DNA of 5,122 bases from Candidatus Omnitrophota bacterium (GTDB taxonomy: Bacteria > Omnitrophota > Gorgyraeia > Gygaellales > Profunditerraquicolaceae): assembly GCA_016867175.1 (NCBI GenBank), contig VGKF01000075.1, forward strand, positions 1-5,122, read 5' to 3'. Positions within the stretch are counted from its first letter, which is position 1. Every line of letters starts with the position of its first letter. The position numbers were made by a program, and so were the translations under genes. A model generated the notes under the pieces. It made no database searches, was not told where the DNA came from, and was given only the letters and a program-made list of their open reading frames with translations. Of this stretch, positions 1 to 5,122 are shown piece by piece.

Positions 1-1421
1 GAATTTTTGGTGCAGTTACTAAGGGAGATTGCGCAGAGATTTTATTCTACGGTACGGATTACCATTCACATCTGGGCACTGAATACGGAGGGCTGGCGGT
101 CCTGGGAGAAGACTTTACTCGCCAGATCCATAATATCAGTCAGAGCCAGTTTAAGTCCAAGTTCTTCGAAGATTATAAGCGTATGCCGGGGAATAAGGGG
201 ATAGGGGTAATCAGCGCCTCTGAAGAGCAGCCTATCTATATTAAATCCCGCTTCGGCCCTTTCTGCATTGTTACTAACGGTTTTATAGAGAACGCTGAAA
301 GCCTCGCCCAGGCCTTTATGGAGCAAGGCGCTTCTTTTAGCGAAGTAAGCAAAGGTGTAGTTAATTCCACTGAGTTGGTTGCCAAGTTGATTACGCAGGG
401 AAAAGACTTGGTGGACGGAATAGAGAAGATGTTTGCCAAGATAGAGGGTTCCTGTTCCTTGTTACTATTGAACAAAGAGGGAGTCTATGCGGCAAGAGAT
501 AGGCTGGGATATACTCCTTTGATTGTGGGAAAACGTAAGGATGCCTGGGCAGTGACTTCTGAAACCAGCGCATTAGTTAATAGTGATTTTAAGATAACCA
601 AATACCTAAGTCCAGGCGAGATAGTACTCTTAAGCGATAAGGGGTTGCTAGAGAAGAGGCCAGGAGGAGCTAAAGAGCAGATCTGCACTTTTCTTTGGAT
701 CTATACCGGATTTCCTGCTTCAAATTATGAAGGAATAAATGTAGAGATAGTCAGGGAGCGCTGCGGACGTTTGCTTGCCAGGCGCGACAAGGATATAGGC
801 GTAGACGTAGTCACCGGCGTCCCAGATTCCGGGATTGCCCATGCCCTTGGTTATGCCATGGAATCAGGGAAGCCTTTCAGGAGGCCTTTAGTTAAGTACA
901 CGCCTGGTTATGGCAGGAGCTATACCCCTCCTTCGCAGGAGACGCGCGACCTGATAGCCAAGATGAAGCTCGTCCCCATAAAAGAGATAATCAGCGGCAA
1001 GAGAATCGTGGTCTGCGAAGATTCTATTGTGCGGGGTACGCAGCTTAAGAATTTTACCGTGAAAAAACTTTGGGATAATGGCGCTAAAGAGATTCATGTC
1101 AGGCCTGCCTGTCCGCCGCTTATGTATCCGTGTAGATTCAATTTTTCTACGCGCAGCACCCATGAGCTTGCAGCGCGTAAGGCAATACACAGCCTCGAAG
1201 GTAAAGACTTAAAAGACGTTAGCAAATACCTGGATGTTAATTCTAAGGAATATAAGAATATGATTGATTGGATCACTAAAGATTTAGGGATTACTACCCT
1301 AAGGTATCAGAGGGTAGAGGACATGGTAGAAGCAGTGGGCCTGCCTAGAGAGAAGCTCTGTCTTTATTGCTGGACAGGCGTCTGTCCGGGTGACCAGGCT
1401 AGGCAAAGGAGGCAGAGGTGA
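1..1421 (+). CDS. PurF-like amidophosphoribosyltransferase (glutamine PRPP amidotransferase family), 5' end cut
   Basis: The frame is open from base 3 to the TGA at 1419-1421 and begins Ile-Phe-Gly-Ala-Val. Bases 1-2 (GA) fit a Gly codon, so the protein almost certainly starts Met-Cys-Gly about seven bases before the window, giving roughly 475 residues. PurF enzymes transfer amide nitrogen from glutamine to PRPP, the first step of purine synthesis. The N-terminal Ntn-amidotransferase domain keeps the NGFIEN oxyanion segment (bases 276-293). The phosphoribosyltransferase domain has GVPDSGIAHALGYA, a GYGRSY..PSQ loop and the PRPP motif VCEDSIVRGTQ (1011-1043). Cys codons at 684, 1131, 1359 and 1368 match by eye the four 4Fe-4S ligands of Bacillus-type PurF. 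The protein belongs to a divergent subfamily, recalled from Bacteroidetes and other anaerobes, in which glutamine-site residues differ (see findings). Its exact product is therefore less certain than its family. The Met codon at 183 is internal. Confidence 0.88.
   Translation, partial: IFGAVTKGDCAEILFYGTDYHSHLGTEYGGLAVLGEDFTRQIHNISQSQFKSKFFEDYKRMPGNKGIGVISASEEQPIYIKSRFGPFCIVTNGFIENAESLAQAFMEQGASFSEVSKGVVNSTELVAKLITQGKDLVDGIEKMFAKIEGSCSLLLLNKEGVYAARDRLGYTPLIVGKRKDAWAVTSETSALVNSDFKITKYLSPGEIVLLSDKGLLEKRPGGAKEQICTFLWIYTGFPASNYEGINVEIVRERCGRLLARRDKDIGVDVVTGVPDSGIAHALGYAMESGKPFRRPLVKYTPGYGRSYTPPSQETRDLIAKMKLVPIKEIISGKRIVVCEDSIVRGTQLKNFTVKKLWDNGAKEIHVRPACPPLMYPCRFNFSTRSTHELAARKAIHSLEGKDLKDVSKYLDVNSKEYKNMIDWITKDLGITTLRYQRVEDMVEAVGLPREKLCLYCWTGVCPGDQARQRRQR
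1405..1412 (+). promoter_or_regulatory. Strong Shine-Dalgarno for the small membrane protein gene
   Basis: AAAGGAGG lies five bases before the GTG at 1418 and inside the last codons of the PurF-like gene. It decides the GTG start and shows that the downstream gene is translated in its own right, with reinitiation helped by the GTGA stop/start overlap. Confidence 0.85.
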
Positions 1422-1822
1422 AGGATTATAAGACTATACTTGCCGCAGCTGCCTTAGGGCTTTCTATAACCATAATAGGCATATTTACTATTTCGGTATT
1501 TAATTATATCGCCTTTCTTAAAGAGCAGAATTATTCTTTGTTGGATAATATTAATTACAGCATCAGCCAACTAAAGAAGAGCGTGGTAGCCTTAGAGTCA
1601 GATAAAAGCATAAATGAGTTGATGGTTTTAAGAAGCGAGAATATGGCCTTAAAAAAACAGGCAGAAAAATTAAGGAATGAATTAAATCGCCTATATGAAA
1701 AGCAAGGTCTTCGCGTAAGAGAAAAACAGCCCAGACAAAAGTGTGGAAGAGCTACTTTTAAATCAAGGGATGATAGTGTCGGTAACCGCGGTTTTTTGAT
1801 GAAGGAAGGTAAGTTTAATTAA
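1418..1822 (+). CDS. Small membrane-anchored coiled-coil protein of unknown function
   Basis: I do not recognise a family. The 134-residue product has a short basic N-terminus (MKDYK), one long hydrophobic segment at about residues 6-34 that should be a membrane helix or uncleaved anchor, and then a polar, Lys/Glu-rich helical stretch at about residues 45-97 with heptad-like Leu spacing that looks like a coiled coil. The tail (about 98-134) is basic, carries the only Cys (109) and ends with GNRGFLMKEGK. The layout resembles small bitopic scaffold proteins such as the FtsL/DivIC type, but only in shape. The GTG start overlaps the upstream stop by four bases and has an excellent Shine-Dalgarno. 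The gene is thus translationally coupled to the PurF-like gene, and 13 bases separate it from the OsmC gene. The tail may contain two compensating frame changes (see findings). Confidence 0.75.
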   Translation: MKDYKTILAAAALGLSITIIGIFTISVFNYIAFLKEQNYSLLDNINYSISQLKKSVVALESDKSINELMVLRSENMALKKQAEKLRNELNRLYEKQGLRVREKQPRQKCGRATFKSRDDSVGNRGFLMKEGKFN

Positions 1823-1835
1823 GACAGGGTTATTA

Positions 1836-2222
1836 GTGTATAAGGTAGAAATAACCAATAGCGGCGATACGATCTTTAAGGTAAAAGAAGGAGATTATAG
1901 TTTTACGGTAGACACAAAAGGTAAGGGAGTGAGCCCTCCGGCGGCATTGTTGGCAAGCCTGGGCAGCTGTATCGGAGTCTATATCCGCAAATACTGCGAG
2001 GGCGCGGGACTCAGCCCGCAGAATTTTAAGATAACTGTCGAAGCGGAGCTTTCCAAGGAGTCTCCGCTTTGTTTTAAGCTTATCCGCGTCCAGATAGATT
2101 TAGCGGAGTTTGGGTTTGATGAGCGCAGAAGGCGCGCGCTCCTTGAGTTCATAAAAAACTGCCCGGTGCATAATACACTTAAGGGAAATCCTCTGATTGA
2201 GTTGAGTTATGGAAAAAGTTGA
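1836..2222 (+). CDS. OsmC/Ohr-family protein (YhfA-like), probable thiol peroxidase
   Basis: The 128-residue product shows the family's two Cys signatures: Cys45 in SPPAALLASLGSC at the start of the central helix, and Cys109 in IKNCPVHNTL near the C-terminus. In OsmC and Ohr proteins this pair reduces organic peroxides in the cytoplasm; the physiological substrate of the short YhfA-like branch is less clear. The length is slightly below the usual 135-145 residues and the fold appears complete. There is no signal peptide. The start is GTG at 1836, the first possible start after the in-frame TGA at 1800; a weak AGGG lies six bases upstream. The end overlaps the receiver-GGDEF gene by 14 bases, which supports one operon and coupled translation. 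Two further Cys residues (54 and 79) are present but are not family signatures. Confidence 0.85.
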   Translation: MYKVEITNSGDTIFKVKEGDYSFTVDTKGKGVSPPAALLASLGSCIGVYIRKYCEGAGLSPQNFKITVEAELSKESPLCFKLIRVQIDLAEFGFDERRRRALLEFIKNCPVHNTLKGNPLIELSYGKS

Positions 2223-3204
2223 TATCAAGGTACTGCTGGCAGTCCCTGACCTTAAATTGCGGGAGATACTGGTCTATCTTTTAAAGGCCTGGGAATACCA
2301 GGTGGTGATACTTGAAGAAGGGCAGGACACAGTAGAATACCTAAAAAAGGAAAACCCAAGCCTGCTTATCATTGATGACTCTTTTGAGAATAAGCAGGGC
2401 CTTCGGATATGCAAAAAGATAAAAGGCGACTTTCTTACCGCTTATATACCGACGATTGTTTTAATCGATAAAAGGCAACTGCGGCGCGACCTTTTAAACA
2501 TAGAGCAGGGGGTAGATGATTATCTGATCAAGCCTCCTGACCCGATAGACCTTGAGATCAGGATAGTTTTGGCTTTGCGTAGCGCCGCGCATCACTTTAA
2601 CGCCAATGCGCTTACCAGGCTACCTGGCAATAAACTTATAGAAAGAGAGCTCACTCAGAGGATAGAAGAAAAGAGGCAGTTTTCTTTCCACTACATAGAT
2701 ATAAATAATTTTAAATCTTTTAACGATAAATACGGGCATATGCGCGGAGACCAGGTGATAAAAGAATCAGCAGCGATCATTTCAAGGAGCGTCAAGCAGA
2801 ACGGTTCAGGAGATGATTTTGTGGGGCATATCGGCGGCGATGATTTCGTGGTAATTACCAGGCTTACACATGCAGAGGCGGTGGCCAGTCAGATCATAGA
2901 TGATTTTGACACAAAAGTCCCGGAATTTTATTCAGAAGTTGATAATCAGGCTGGTTTTATAGTAACTAAAGACAGAAGCGGAAAAATAGCTAATATACCG
3001 CTGATGAGTTTATCGATAGCTATAGTGAATAATACCAGGGAGATGACTTTTAGCCTGTTAGAATTAACCGATTTAAGCACGGAGATTAAGAAATATCTCA
3101 AAGGGCTTTCGGGTAGCAATTTTATGGTTAACCGGCGCACGATTGACCGCGGGGCAGTGGGCAGGAAGGCCCAAGAGGCGTTAGAAAAATTTTCAAATAG
3201 TTAA
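2209..3204 (+). CDS. Degenerate receiver domain fused to a variant GGDEF domain (GGDDF)
   Basis: The 331-residue cytoplasmic protein has a response-regulator receiver at about residues 5-125 and a GGDEF domain at about 134-320. In the receiver, the acceptor Asp is present (Asp56 in LLIIDD) and so is the conserved Lys (Lys108 in DDYLIKPP). However, the acidic pair after strand 1 is replaced by Val-Pro (LLAVPD, residues 9-14) and the switch Thr/Ser is Ile86. In the GGDEF domain, NALTRLPGN (133-141), Asp164, Asn172 and Asp181 match nucleotide- and metal-binding positions, while the signature is GGDDF (209-213), not GG(D/E)EF. There is no RxxD inhibitory site just before it. It resembles the LPGN/GHIGGDDF branch of GGDEF proteins. 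It may make cyclic-di-GMP weakly, or act as a GTP- or c-di-GMP-responsive regulator. The ATG lacks a clear Shine-Dalgarno and relies on overlap with the OsmC gene. Confidence 0.88.
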   Translation: MEKVDIKVLLAVPDLKLREILVYLLKAWEYQVVILEEGQDTVEYLKKENPSLLIIDDSFENKQGLRICKKIKGDFLTAYIPTIVLIDKRQLRRDLLNIEQGVDDYLIKPPDPIDLEIRIVLALRSAAHHFNANALTRLPGNKLIERELTQRIEEKRQFSFHYIDINNFKSFNDKYGHMRGDQVIKESAAIISRSVKQNGSGDDFVGHIGGDDFVVITRLTHAEAVASQIIDDFDTKVPEFYSEVDNQAGFIVTKDRSGKIANIPLMSLSIAIVNNTREMTFSLLELTDLSTEIKKYLKGLSGSNFMVNRRTIDRGAVGRKAQEALEKFSNS

Positions 3205-3206
3205 AA

Positions 3207-3212
3207 GAGGAG
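3207..3212 (+). promoter_or_regulatory. Shine-Dalgarno for the Gdt1-type transporter gene
   Basis: GAGGAG sits five bases before the ATG at 3218, just after the stop of the receiver-GGDEF gene. It is one of the two clear ribosome binding sites in the window and fixes the start of the 90-residue transporter. Confidence 0.8.
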
Positions 3213-3217
3213 AATAC

Positions 3218-3490
3218 ATGGATTGGAAGGTAATGATGGCGACGTTCGGGGCCGTATTTTTTGCAGAGCTGGCAGATAAGACGCAGCTGGTCGGCATAGG
3301 GCTGGCTTCTAAAACAGGAAAGCCGTTTTCGGTATGGCTGGGTTCTGTAGCAGCCTATATAGTGGTTACTGTTATCTCTGTAATTATCGGAGCTACTTTA
3401 GCCAGGCATATTAAGCCCGAGTTCATAAGATATGCGGGCGCGTCATTATTTATTGCGATAGGGATATTAATGCTTTTGGGAAGGCTTTGA
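3218..3490 (+). CDS. Half-size Gdt1/UPF0016 (TMEM165/MneA-type) cation transporter
   Basis: The 90-residue integral membrane protein has three hydrophobic segments, at about residues 5-30, 38-63 and 70-89. The family signature lies in the first helix, FFAELADKTQ (14-23), where the usual form is E-x-G-D-K-T. Gdt1/UPF0016 proteins exchange Mn2+ or Ca2+, probably against protons; bacterial members are mainly linked to Mn2+ export. Full-length members carry two inverted copies of this three-helix unit. One copy alone is common in bacteria and is complete here, so the protein must work as a homodimer or with a partner not seen in the window. The variant residue is Ala19 in place of Gly. The gene starts 13 bases after the receiver-GGDEF stop and ends 10 bases before the STAS-PilZ gene. 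Substrate choice cannot be read from the sequence. Confidence 0.85.
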   Translation: MDWKVMMATFGAVFFAELADKTQLVGIGLASKTGKPFSVWLGSVAAYIVVTVISVIIGATLARHIKPEFIRYAGASLFIAIGILMLLGRL

Positions 3491-3500
3491 GCGAAGGCGG

Positions 3501-4223
3501 ATGGAGATAAAGGTAAGGCGTAAAGGAAATATTATTATTTTAGATTTATGCGGCCGCATAGACGTAAATTCAGCCAGCCTAATCGAGACCGTGGGCCAAT
3601 GCCTGCGCGATGGTTACAGTGATATACTCTGCAATTTTGAGATGGTGGAGTTCATCGACTATATGGGTATCTCGGTGATAGTCATTGCCTATAAGGAAGC
3701 AGTTAACAATAACGCCAGGATTAAGTTCACAAGCATACTTGCGCACCTTAAAGAGTTATTTTCGGTTGTCGGGCTGGATAAGGTAATAGATATCTATGCC
3801 ACCGAGGATCTGGCTATAGAGGGCTTCAAGGAGGATAAGGCTATTGAGAATATCCAGAAGATGCAGCTTAGGCGCAGGTTCAAGCGCCTGCCCATAGATA
3901 TAAAGATAGAATTGAAGAATAAGAATGCGAAAATCCCCTGCTGCGTAAATGCCGATATCCTGGATTTAAGCGCTGTAGGTGCTTATATCTACGGATGCAA
4001 CCAGTTTAAACTCGGGGATGACCTGGTGTTGAAATTTAAGCTTCTGCCTAAGCCGGAGGAGCTTGAGCTTGATGCCAAGGTAGTCTGGCTTTCAGATAAA
4101 CAGATCCAGCCCCACCTACATCCGGGGATGGGCGTTGCGTTTAGCAATATCTCCATGCTCACGCAGAGTAGGGTCTTGGAATTCATCGAAAGAAACCTAT
4201 CGCTTATGCCTAGCGATGATTAA
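3501..4223 (+). CDS. STAS-PilZ fusion protein, predicted cyclic-di-GMP effector
   Basis: The 240-residue cytoplasmic protein joins two regulatory domains. Residues 1-110 form a STAS domain of the anti-anti-sigma (SpoIIAA-like) type, with the pattern GRIDVNSA (18-25) and FIDYMGISVIV (51-61), then SVVGLDKVIDIY. In SpoIIAA the turn reads D-S-S-G and the second Ser is phosphorylated; here it is Asp53-Tyr54-Met55-Gly56, so classical Ser phosphorylation is not possible. Residues 122-232 form a PilZ domain with both cyclic-di-GMP-binding motifs: RxxxR (Arg125 and Arg129 in RRRFKR) and DxSxxG (DLSAVG, 155-160). Binding of the second messenger is therefore likely, with STAS as the partner-binding output. 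GAAGG at 3493-3497 is a weak ribosome site three bases before the ATG. The receiver-GGDEF gene in the same operon is an obvious candidate signal source. Confidence 0.87.
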   Translation: MEIKVRRKGNIIILDLCGRIDVNSASLIETVGQCLRDGYSDILCNFEMVEFIDYMGISVIVIAYKEAVNNNARIKFTSILAHLKELFSVVGLDKVIDIYATEDLAIEGFKEDKAIENIQKMQLRRRFKRLPIDIKIELKNKNAKIPCCVNADILDLSAVGAYIYGCNQFKLGDDLVLKFKLLPKPEELELDAKVVWLSDKQIQPHLHPGMGVAFSNISMLTQSRVLEFIERNLSLMPSDD

Positions 4224-4263
4224 TTAAATGTTTGCATAGCATTTTAAGATATAATTAATCTTT
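4224..4263 (+). promoter_or_regulatory. Intergenic promoter for trpB2 with perfect -10 box
   Basis: This AT-rich 40-base gap holds TATAAT at 4250-4255, a perfect sigma-70-type -10 box. There is no good -35 at 16-18 bases; TTGCAT at 4232-4237 is only 12 bases away. Transcription would start near 4262, at or within a few bases of the ATG at 4264, and no Shine-Dalgarno lies between them, which points to a leaderless transcript. An imperfect dyad (TTAAATG at 4224-4230, CATTTTAA at 4240-4247) overlaps the -35 area, but its role is unknown. I see no intrinsic terminator for the upstream operon, so read-through is possible. Confidence 0.6.
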
Positions 4264-5122
4264 ATGAAAGACCTAAAAATACTACTTTCCGAAAAAGAGA
4301 TCCCGCAGAGTTGGTATAACGTCGTAGCGGACCTGCCTTTTAGGCTCCCGCCGCCCATAAATCCTGCCGACGGTAAACCCTTAGAGAAAGATGCGCTGCG
4401 TGCAATATTTCCCTTAAGTTTGATAGAGCAGGAGATGAGCCAGTCGCGCTGGATAGATGTGCCGCAGCCAGTGCGCGATATCTACCGTCTCTGGCGGCCA
4501 ACTCCTCTAAGAAGGGCCAAGAGATTAGAAAAATATTTAAAGACTAAGGCCAGGATATATTATAAAGATGAAAGTGTTTCGCCCACCGGTAGCCATAAGA
4601 CCAATACCGCGGTTGCCCAGGCCTATTATAATAAAAAAGAAGGGATAAAGCGGCTGGTTACCGAGACTGGCGCCGGACAGTGGGGAGCGGCACTAAGTTT
4701 TGCCTGTAATGTATTCTCCCTGGGCTGCAGGGTTTATATGGTTAAGGTTAGTTTTCACCAGAAGCCATTCAGAAAATCCCTGATGCATATTTGGGGTGCT
4801 GAGGTTATTTCCTCTCCATCCCTTCTTACGCGAAGCGGAAGGGGGATACTAAAAAGAGACCCGCATTGCCAAGGGTCGCTGGGTATCGCGATCTCAGAAG
4901 CAGTAGAAGAGGCGGCAGGGAATAAGCAGGCTAACTATTCTTTGGGCAGCGTCTTAAATCATGTGCTCTTGCATCAGACAGTCATTGGCCTGGAGGCCAA
5001 GCAGCAGCTTAAGCTGGCAGGAGAGAGGCCGGATTATTTAATTGCCTGCGTAGGCGGCGGAAGTAACTTTGGCGGCCTTTGCCTGCCCTTTATTAAAGAC
5101 AAGCTTAAAAATAATAAATTAA
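4264..5122 (+). CDS. trpB2: TrpB2-type tryptophan synthase beta chain, 3' end cut
   Basis: An open frame of 286 codons runs from the ATG at 4264 off the window end without a stop; about 150 residues are missing compared with the usual 430-450. The enzyme is PLP-dependent and condenses indole with serine to tryptophan. Family features are WRPTPLRRAKRLE (77-89), SPTGSHKTNTA with the PLP lysine Lys112, ETGAGQWG (134-141) with Glu134 at the catalytic Glu position, and the phosphate-binding GGGSN loop (264-268). The extended N-terminus, the Trp in GAGQWG and the LGSVLNHVLLHQT block mark the TrpB2 branch rather than the TrpA-partnered TrpB1. TrpB2 enzymes often act alone, for example in indole salvage, and no trpA is visible here. 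It probably has its own promoter (TATAAT eight bases upstream) and no Shine-Dalgarno, so it is likely a separate unit from genes 1-6. Confidence 0.93.
   Translation, partial: MKDLKILLSEKEIPQSWYNVVADLPFRLPPPINPADGKPLEKDALRAIFPLSLIEQEMSQSRWIDVPQPVRDIYRLWRPTPLRRAKRLEKYLKTKARIYYKDESVSPTGSHKTNTAVAQAYYNKKEGIKRLVTETGAGQWGAALSFACNVFSLGCRVYMVKVSFHQKPFRKSLMHIWGAEVISSPSLLTRSGRGILKRDPHCQGSLGIAISEAVEEAAGNKQANYSLGSVLNHVLLHQTVIGLEAKQQLKLAGERPDYLIACVGGGSNFGGLCLPFIKDKLKNNKL

Noticed and set aside
183..185. ATG at 183 as the start of the PurF-like gene
   Set aside because: The same frame is open and clearly family-like all the way to base 3, including the IFGAV segment that follows the catalytic Cys.
66..1276. 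Open frames on the minus strand across the PurF-like gene
   Set aside because: They lie opposite a well-supported conserved gene, have no recognisable domains and look like reverse-frame shadows.
1784..1797. AACCGCGGTT palindrome followed by T's as an intrinsic terminator
   Set aside because: The palindrome has no loop and a very short stem, and it lies inside the coding region of the small protein within a tight operon.
2946..4186. Minus-strand open frames at 2946-3140 and 3989-4186
   Set aside because: Both are short, opposite the GGDEF and PilZ coding regions, with no motifs and no ribosome sites of note.
4232..4237. TTGCAT as the -35 box for the TATAAT at 4250
   Set aside because: The spacing is only 12 bases, too short for a normal sigma-70 promoter (16-18).
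4224..4247. Imperfect dyad TTAAATG / CATTTTAA as an operator or terminator
   Set aside because: The arms are short, AT-rich and need a bulge, and no T-run follows. In such AT-rich DNA this can be chance.
1..5122. A defence, mobile or retro-type system
   Set aside because: I found no nuclease, reverse transcriptase, transposase, integrase, toxin or repeat array on either strand; all genes are metabolic, transport or signalling.

Overview
The window is a compact, one-directional block of bacterial chromosome. All seven protein genes read on the + strand. The first is cut at its 5' end and the last at its 3' end, and I see no RNA genes, mobile elements or CRISPR. Moderate GC, frequent AGG/AGA and ATA codons, an iron-sulfur-type PurF relative and a TrpB2-type tryptophan synthase suggest a deep-branching, probably anaerobic Gram-negative-type bacterium. 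Omnitrophota or a similar candidate phylum would fit, but this is a weak inference from style and not a marker-based call.

Layout: (1) bases 1-1421, a PurF-like amidophosphoribosyltransferase whose Met-Cys start lies just outside the window; (2) 1418-1822, a small membrane-anchored coiled-coil protein that starts inside the stop of gene 1 (GTGA overlap) behind a strong Shine-Dalgarno; (3) 1836-2222, an OsmC-family thiol protein; (4) 2209-3204, a receiver-GGDEF protein overlapping gene 3 by 14 bases; (5) 3218-3490, a half-size Gdt1/UPF0016 cation transporter; (6) 3501-4223, a STAS-PilZ fusion; (7) 4264 to the end, a TrpB2-type tryptophan synthase beta chain. Gaps between genes 1-6 are 13 bases or fewer, or negative, so they look like one operon. 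A 40-base gap with a perfect TATAAT eight bases before the ATG separates gene 7, which probably has its own promoter and may be translated from a leaderless transcript.

How the genes may work together: genes 4 and 6 look like a small cyclic-di-GMP module (a GGDEF protein and a PilZ effector). In both, the phosphorylation-type input domain has lost key residues: the receiver lacks its metal-binding acidic pair, and the STAS domain lacks its phosphorylatable Ser. The GGDEF motif itself is the variant GGDDF. The other genes are metabolic or homeostatic: purine-type amidotransferase, thiol/peroxide chemistry, Mn/Ca transport and tryptophan synthesis or indole salvage. Nothing in the window looks like a defence or mobile system. 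The most unusual points are the altered glutamine pocket of the PurF relative, the degenerate signalling pair, the undescribed small membrane protein and the leaderless-type trpB2 start.
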